Below, piece after piece: positions 17,930 to 21,335 of a stretch of DNA of 21,335 nt; the first letter of the stretch is position 1, and every line of letters starts with the position of its first letter. Position numbers and translations under genes: made by a program. The notes beneath the pieces were generated by a model, which saw only the letters and a program-made list of their open reading frames with translations, made no database searches and had not been told where the DNA came from. The stretch comes from Dinochytrium kinnereticum (Eukaryota; Chytridiomycota; Chytridiomycetes; Chytridiales; Chytridiaceae): the NCBI GenBank assembly GCA_027604005.1, contig JADGJT010000293.1, positions 6,874-28,208 on the forward strand, in the 5' to 3' direction.

Positions 17930-20900
17930 ATGGAGCAGGCGGAGCAGGACCTCCTACGGCAGCTGTTCCGTGAGAACAATGACCTACGTCTCAAGTATAA
18001 TGCGCTGCAGCGAGAGGTGAGCCGCTCACCATGCTTCTTTTCGCCACTGTGTTGGAGGGATTAACCTTACCCATATGGCACTTGCTGGAGAAAGACTGGC
18101 TTTGAGCTTCCTTATGCCGTCTAACCACTTAAATTTTTCTCTGTTATGTAGCTATTCAACAAGACCGTCCAGAATGAGATGAGCGAGGAGGAAATTCGGC
18201 AGCTGAAGCAAAAGGCAGAGAACGATGGTGTGGATAAGACTAATGCCTCCTCGGCATCACGGCCAGCTGTGGGTTTTCTGCATAAAATTTATAGTTATTT
18301 TCTCTCGCACGTCTTTCAACTAAAGAACGAAAAAAATATCATCATAGACGCAGCAAACTCCATCACAGCAAAAAAAATCAAAAAGCGCCCTAGATTCGGT
18401 AAGCTTCATTTGTCGCTGCAAACACTTTCAAATTTCTCATAGTTAATCATTTAATCTTCGTTGACTTAAAAGGTCGGGCAGGCCCCATCCGGAACCCAGA
18501 ACCAGGCAAGCAAAGATCTTCAGGAGGCCCTCTTTGTCCTCGAGCGAAAAACCGCAGAGATAAAACAAATGCGCGAGGACATGACTAAGCTTCAATCCAG
18601 CTATGATGATCAAAAGACGGCTTCAGGTAAACTATCTTGGATGCATCGTAGAGATACTGAAGATTAACACATATCTATGATTTCAGAAATGATGGAACGT
18701 GAGCTGCATGACCTTCGGGCTGAGGTGCATGATCTTAGAATCGCAAAGAATAATTCGTTAAAAGAGGTCGAGATTATAGAAAGTAATCTGTTTTCTACTC
18801 AATCTTGTTCTAAAGCTAACATCGTTTCATTGAAATTTGCATTAAAAAAAAAATAATCAACAACAACAAAAAAAAAACAGAGGTCGAACCTGCTGTTCCA
18901 GAAGACCTCGCACACTTGAAGGCGGATATTGAAGCAAAGGAAACAATTATCACCCAGCTCCGAAAGCAGATTACCGAAATCGCCATCGACGCGAACCGAA
19001 AGTACAATGATCAACAGAACCAGCTGCAGGGTGTTGAAGCGGTATGAGTGTCTTTTCTCTCTCTTTTTCATTTGGACAGGCTGAAGAAAAAAGAGACCAT
19101 AAAATATTAATACGATGTGCACTATGACTATTTCTCGAACTTGCTTTTTCTATTCTGTAGCTTATCGATGGAATTCGAAAAGAATACGACGAGTTTATTC
19201 AGATCACAAAACTAGAGACAGAGTCCTATCGAAAGCAACAGCAAGGAGAATTCAATGATCTGAAACAGCAATTCGAAACTCACAAGCTTGCACAATTCGA
19301 GGAAAAGAAGAGATTAATGACAGAGTACTCGGTAAGCCAGTAAATCGATCATACCCTTTCACCTCTTTCCTCCACATCCCACCAAAAGCACTCACATAAA
19401 AAAACAGGGCCTCCTCTACTCCATGCAAGCGCAATTTGAAGAGTACCGCATCACGGCCGAATTCATGTTCAACATGGAGATAGAGAAGCTCGAAGATGAG
19501 TTATCTATGCAAGCCCTTCGTTACGAACACGAGATCATGTATGTCATCCAAGCAAAAGACAAATTCTACGCCGACATGATGGTCTCCAAAGACGCCAAAA
19601 TCATGAATCTGATTGAAGGATCTGACCTTCAAACCCTGATACAGAAACATGAATTGGTAAGCCCTCCTTTCCACAAGCATTCCGAAAAAGAAGAAGAAGA
19701 AACGAGTATCACTGAATGCACCCCCCCCTCCTCCCTTCTTCCATTATAAATTTAAATAGGATATCGAGAACCTTCGCAAAGACCACGTTCGAGAGATTGA
19801 AAGAGTGAAACTGGATCAAGAATCTGAACAGAAAAACGTGATCGCTTTGCTTCAAAGACAAAACGTGTCACTGGAATCAAAATGTGATAAGCTTCAGGCC
19901 CATCTTAAGACAATGGAGATAAGAATCCGAGAATTGATGGGGACGATCGATGCAAAGAACAAGACATTGAGCGATCGTGAAGAGCAGAAGATTAAGATGG
20001 AGTCAGAGTTTGAGGTATGCAACCAAAAAAAAGAAGAAGGGGGGACTTGCTCAATTATTTGTTTTTTTTTTCTTCGTCACAAAAATACTTTCTTGCCCTC
20101 TACCGAGTATTTGAAGTGATTTTATTAACCCCCATATTTTCACATACATAATCTTTCATTCAGGCTCAAATGACCGAATCCAACGCCAAAATCGCCGCCT
20201 TAAACCACGAAAAGGAACATCTCCGCCACAAAATCATCCGGATGAACCTTAACGCCAGAGGTGAAGGCGAGAACTCTGTTGAAAATATGCTGAAACGAAT
20301 ATCAAGGGTAACTTAAATGCTAACCCCCCCCTCCCTCTACACCAATGTCTGTTGTCCGCCTGAAACTTTACCTCTTAACAAATCACATATACATCCCCCT
20401 CCCCCCCCCCCCCAATATCTACTCTACATATTAACCACCCAATTAAAAAAACAGGAGACAGCCGACCTCCACGTCGAATTTGAACAAATCGGAAGCAGAT
20501 ACGAAGGGCTTCTTTGCGAAAACCAAGTTCTCCAAAAACGTCTCAAAGAGCGGGAAAAGTTTGCCGAGTTCCTCGAAAAAGAGGTGGCAAGACGAACCGA
20601 GGAGTTTGTGAATCTGGTAAGTGAAAATGAGAAAGCCTTCCTTTCCAGAAGAGTACGGGCGATTCAGTCGAGGTGGTTGGTAAAAAAAATCTGACCATTG
20701 GTTCTTCTTTTTTCTTTTCCTGCTTTTGCGTGTGCTTGTTGAAGACGAGGACTTTTGAAGAGTTTTTGAGCTCCAGAGCGAGACAGGCTAGGAAGGAGAG
20801 GGCAAAGAAGCTGCCGAAACTTTACGGAGGTCTGTGTTTTATATCTTTTCGGATGTTTTTAAATCTATTTTTGTTTATAACTAACACGACTACTTTATTT

Positions 20901-21235
20901 CCTGATAACGTCGTTTCCAGCCTTGCCATTACCTCCGTCTATCAAAGATCCGTGAGTATCATAAACCCTCATTACTCTATCAAAACACACCAGTCCTCCT
21001 CCATCCATCACTAAACTACCGTTATCAACTCAACTTCCTCCCGTCAAAAAAAAAAAACAACCAAAAAACCAAAAACCAAACCCCCTTTCCCTTTCCCTAT
21101 CTCAGCCAATCCATCTCAAACCTCGTCGCAAAGCCACGCACAAAACCCGTCGTAAACAGAGCAGTTATCCCAGCAAGAGGGGTAAGTTCCAGCACTTACT
21201 CCTATCAACAAAAAATAAGAAAAAAGAAAGAATGA
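17930..21235 (+). CDS. Long coiled-coil protein, function unknown (possibly cytoskeletal or basal-body)
   Basis: Thirteen exons join in phase: 17930-18016, 18152-18268, 18473-18626, 18687-18782, 18881-19041, 19161-19331, 19408-19656, 19760-20014, 20164-20307, 20455-20616, 20745-20829, 20921-20951 and 21106-21235, giving 613 residues. Nearly all of it is heptad-like, rich in Glu, Lys, Gln and Leu, with no signal peptide, membrane segment or enzyme motif. The block in exon 7 (EEYRITAEFMFNMEIEKLED, then YADMMVSKDAKIMNLIEGSD) looks like the conserved core. A basic stretch (RARQARKERAKKLPK) precedes a Pro-rich tail. Such proteins in zoosporic fungi are often centriole/flagellum parts, but that is inference. 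The 3' end is uncertain: reading on past 21181 stops at TGA 21233-21235, yet a perfect GTAAGT donor at 21182 could splice to 21259 and stop at 21303, or the gene may run past the window. Confidence 0.75.
20401..20413 (+). repeat. Poly-C tract in an intron
   Basis: A run of 13 C, preceded by further C-rich sequence, lies in the intron between exons 9 and 10 of the coiled-coil gene, upstream of an A-rich acceptor. The exact length may be affected by sequencing error. Confidence 0.7.
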
Positions 21236-21292
21236 TGATGATGGAGAAGCGCGTTTAGAATCACGCGCTTCTTCATCATCATCTTTCTTTCT
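21225..21292. repeat. Near-perfect long hairpin at the 3' end of the coiled-coil gene
   Basis: The arms 21225-21253 and 21264-21292 pair over 29 positions with one G-T wobble (21244/21273) and one mismatch (21233/21284), leaving a 10-nt loop. The arms contain complementary ATG/CAT triplet repeats and an AGAAGCGCG/CGCGCTTCT base. The read-through stop codon lies in the left arm and a TTTAG possible acceptor lies in the loop. Confidence 0.85.
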
Positions 21293-21335
21293 CCCGCAAA
21301 TGAAAAAAGCAAAGCAACCCTAAAAAGAATAATAA

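Noticed and set aside
18269..18472. Read-through of exon 2 of the coiled-coil gene to about 18442
   Set aside because: The translation changes to Phe/Lys-rich non-heptad sequence, and a GT-AG intron restores the coiled coil.
1..21335. Search for tRNA, rRNA, CRISPR arrays, transposase or reverse transcriptase genes and long terminal repeats
   Set aside because: None was recognised by reading. The only long inverted repeat is the hairpin at 21225-21292, which has no element-like flanks that I can see.

Overview
The window looks like nuclear DNA of an intron-rich fungus, most likely an early-diverging, zoosporic (chytrid-type) one. Most genes are broken by short GT-AG introns (47 to about 270 nt, usually 60-90), and two transcript ends carry AATAAA. 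A Zn2Cys6-type regulator with a fungal middle region and a GRAM/VASt lipid-transfer protein are typical of fungi. CHID1-like and TMEM97-like proteins, best known from animals, point away from ascomycete yeasts. The lineage is an inference from gene content only.

I rebuilt ten genes by joining exons in phase and checking the product against remembered family signatures. From left to right: a secreted CHID1-like GH18-fold protein (115-1955, minus); a GRAM + VASt + C-terminal membrane-anchor sterol-transfer protein of the Ysp2/Lam/GRAMD1 family (2705-5457, plus); a first TMEM97/EXPERA protein without introns (5992-6534, minus); a nine-exon alpha/beta hydrolase (6840-8442, plus); a second TMEM97/EXPERA protein with three introns (8562-9283, minus); a GPI-anchored GH26-like glycoside hydrolase (9828-12037, plus); a MYND zinc-finger protein (13027-14079, plus); a fungal transcription-factor-like protein with a damaged Zn2Cys6 cluster (14498-16429, plus); an unrecognised leucine-rich protein (16841-17826, minus); and a long coiled-coil protein running to the right edge (17930 to about 21235, plus).

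Four gene pairs are divergent and share short or medium promoters (1956-2704, 6535-6839, 9284-9827, 17827-17929). The sterol-related genes (the GRAM/VASt protein and both TMEM97 paralogues) lie within 6.6 kb of each other, with the alpha/beta hydrolase between the paralogues. CHID1 and the GH26-like enzyme are secretory proteins. No tRNA, rRNA, CRISPR array or transposon was recognised.

The most notable observations are a 5-nt microexon that restores the frame and supplies a conserved Met-Gly in the hydrolase; loss in one TMEM97 paralogue of the ligand-site aspartate that the other keeps; a Zn2Cys6 cluster at perfect spacing with Cys5 and Cys6 replaced by Lys and Thr; a 29-position near-perfect hairpin at the end of the coiled-coil gene; and a perfect 8+8 bp inverted repeat in a 103-bp divergent promoter.
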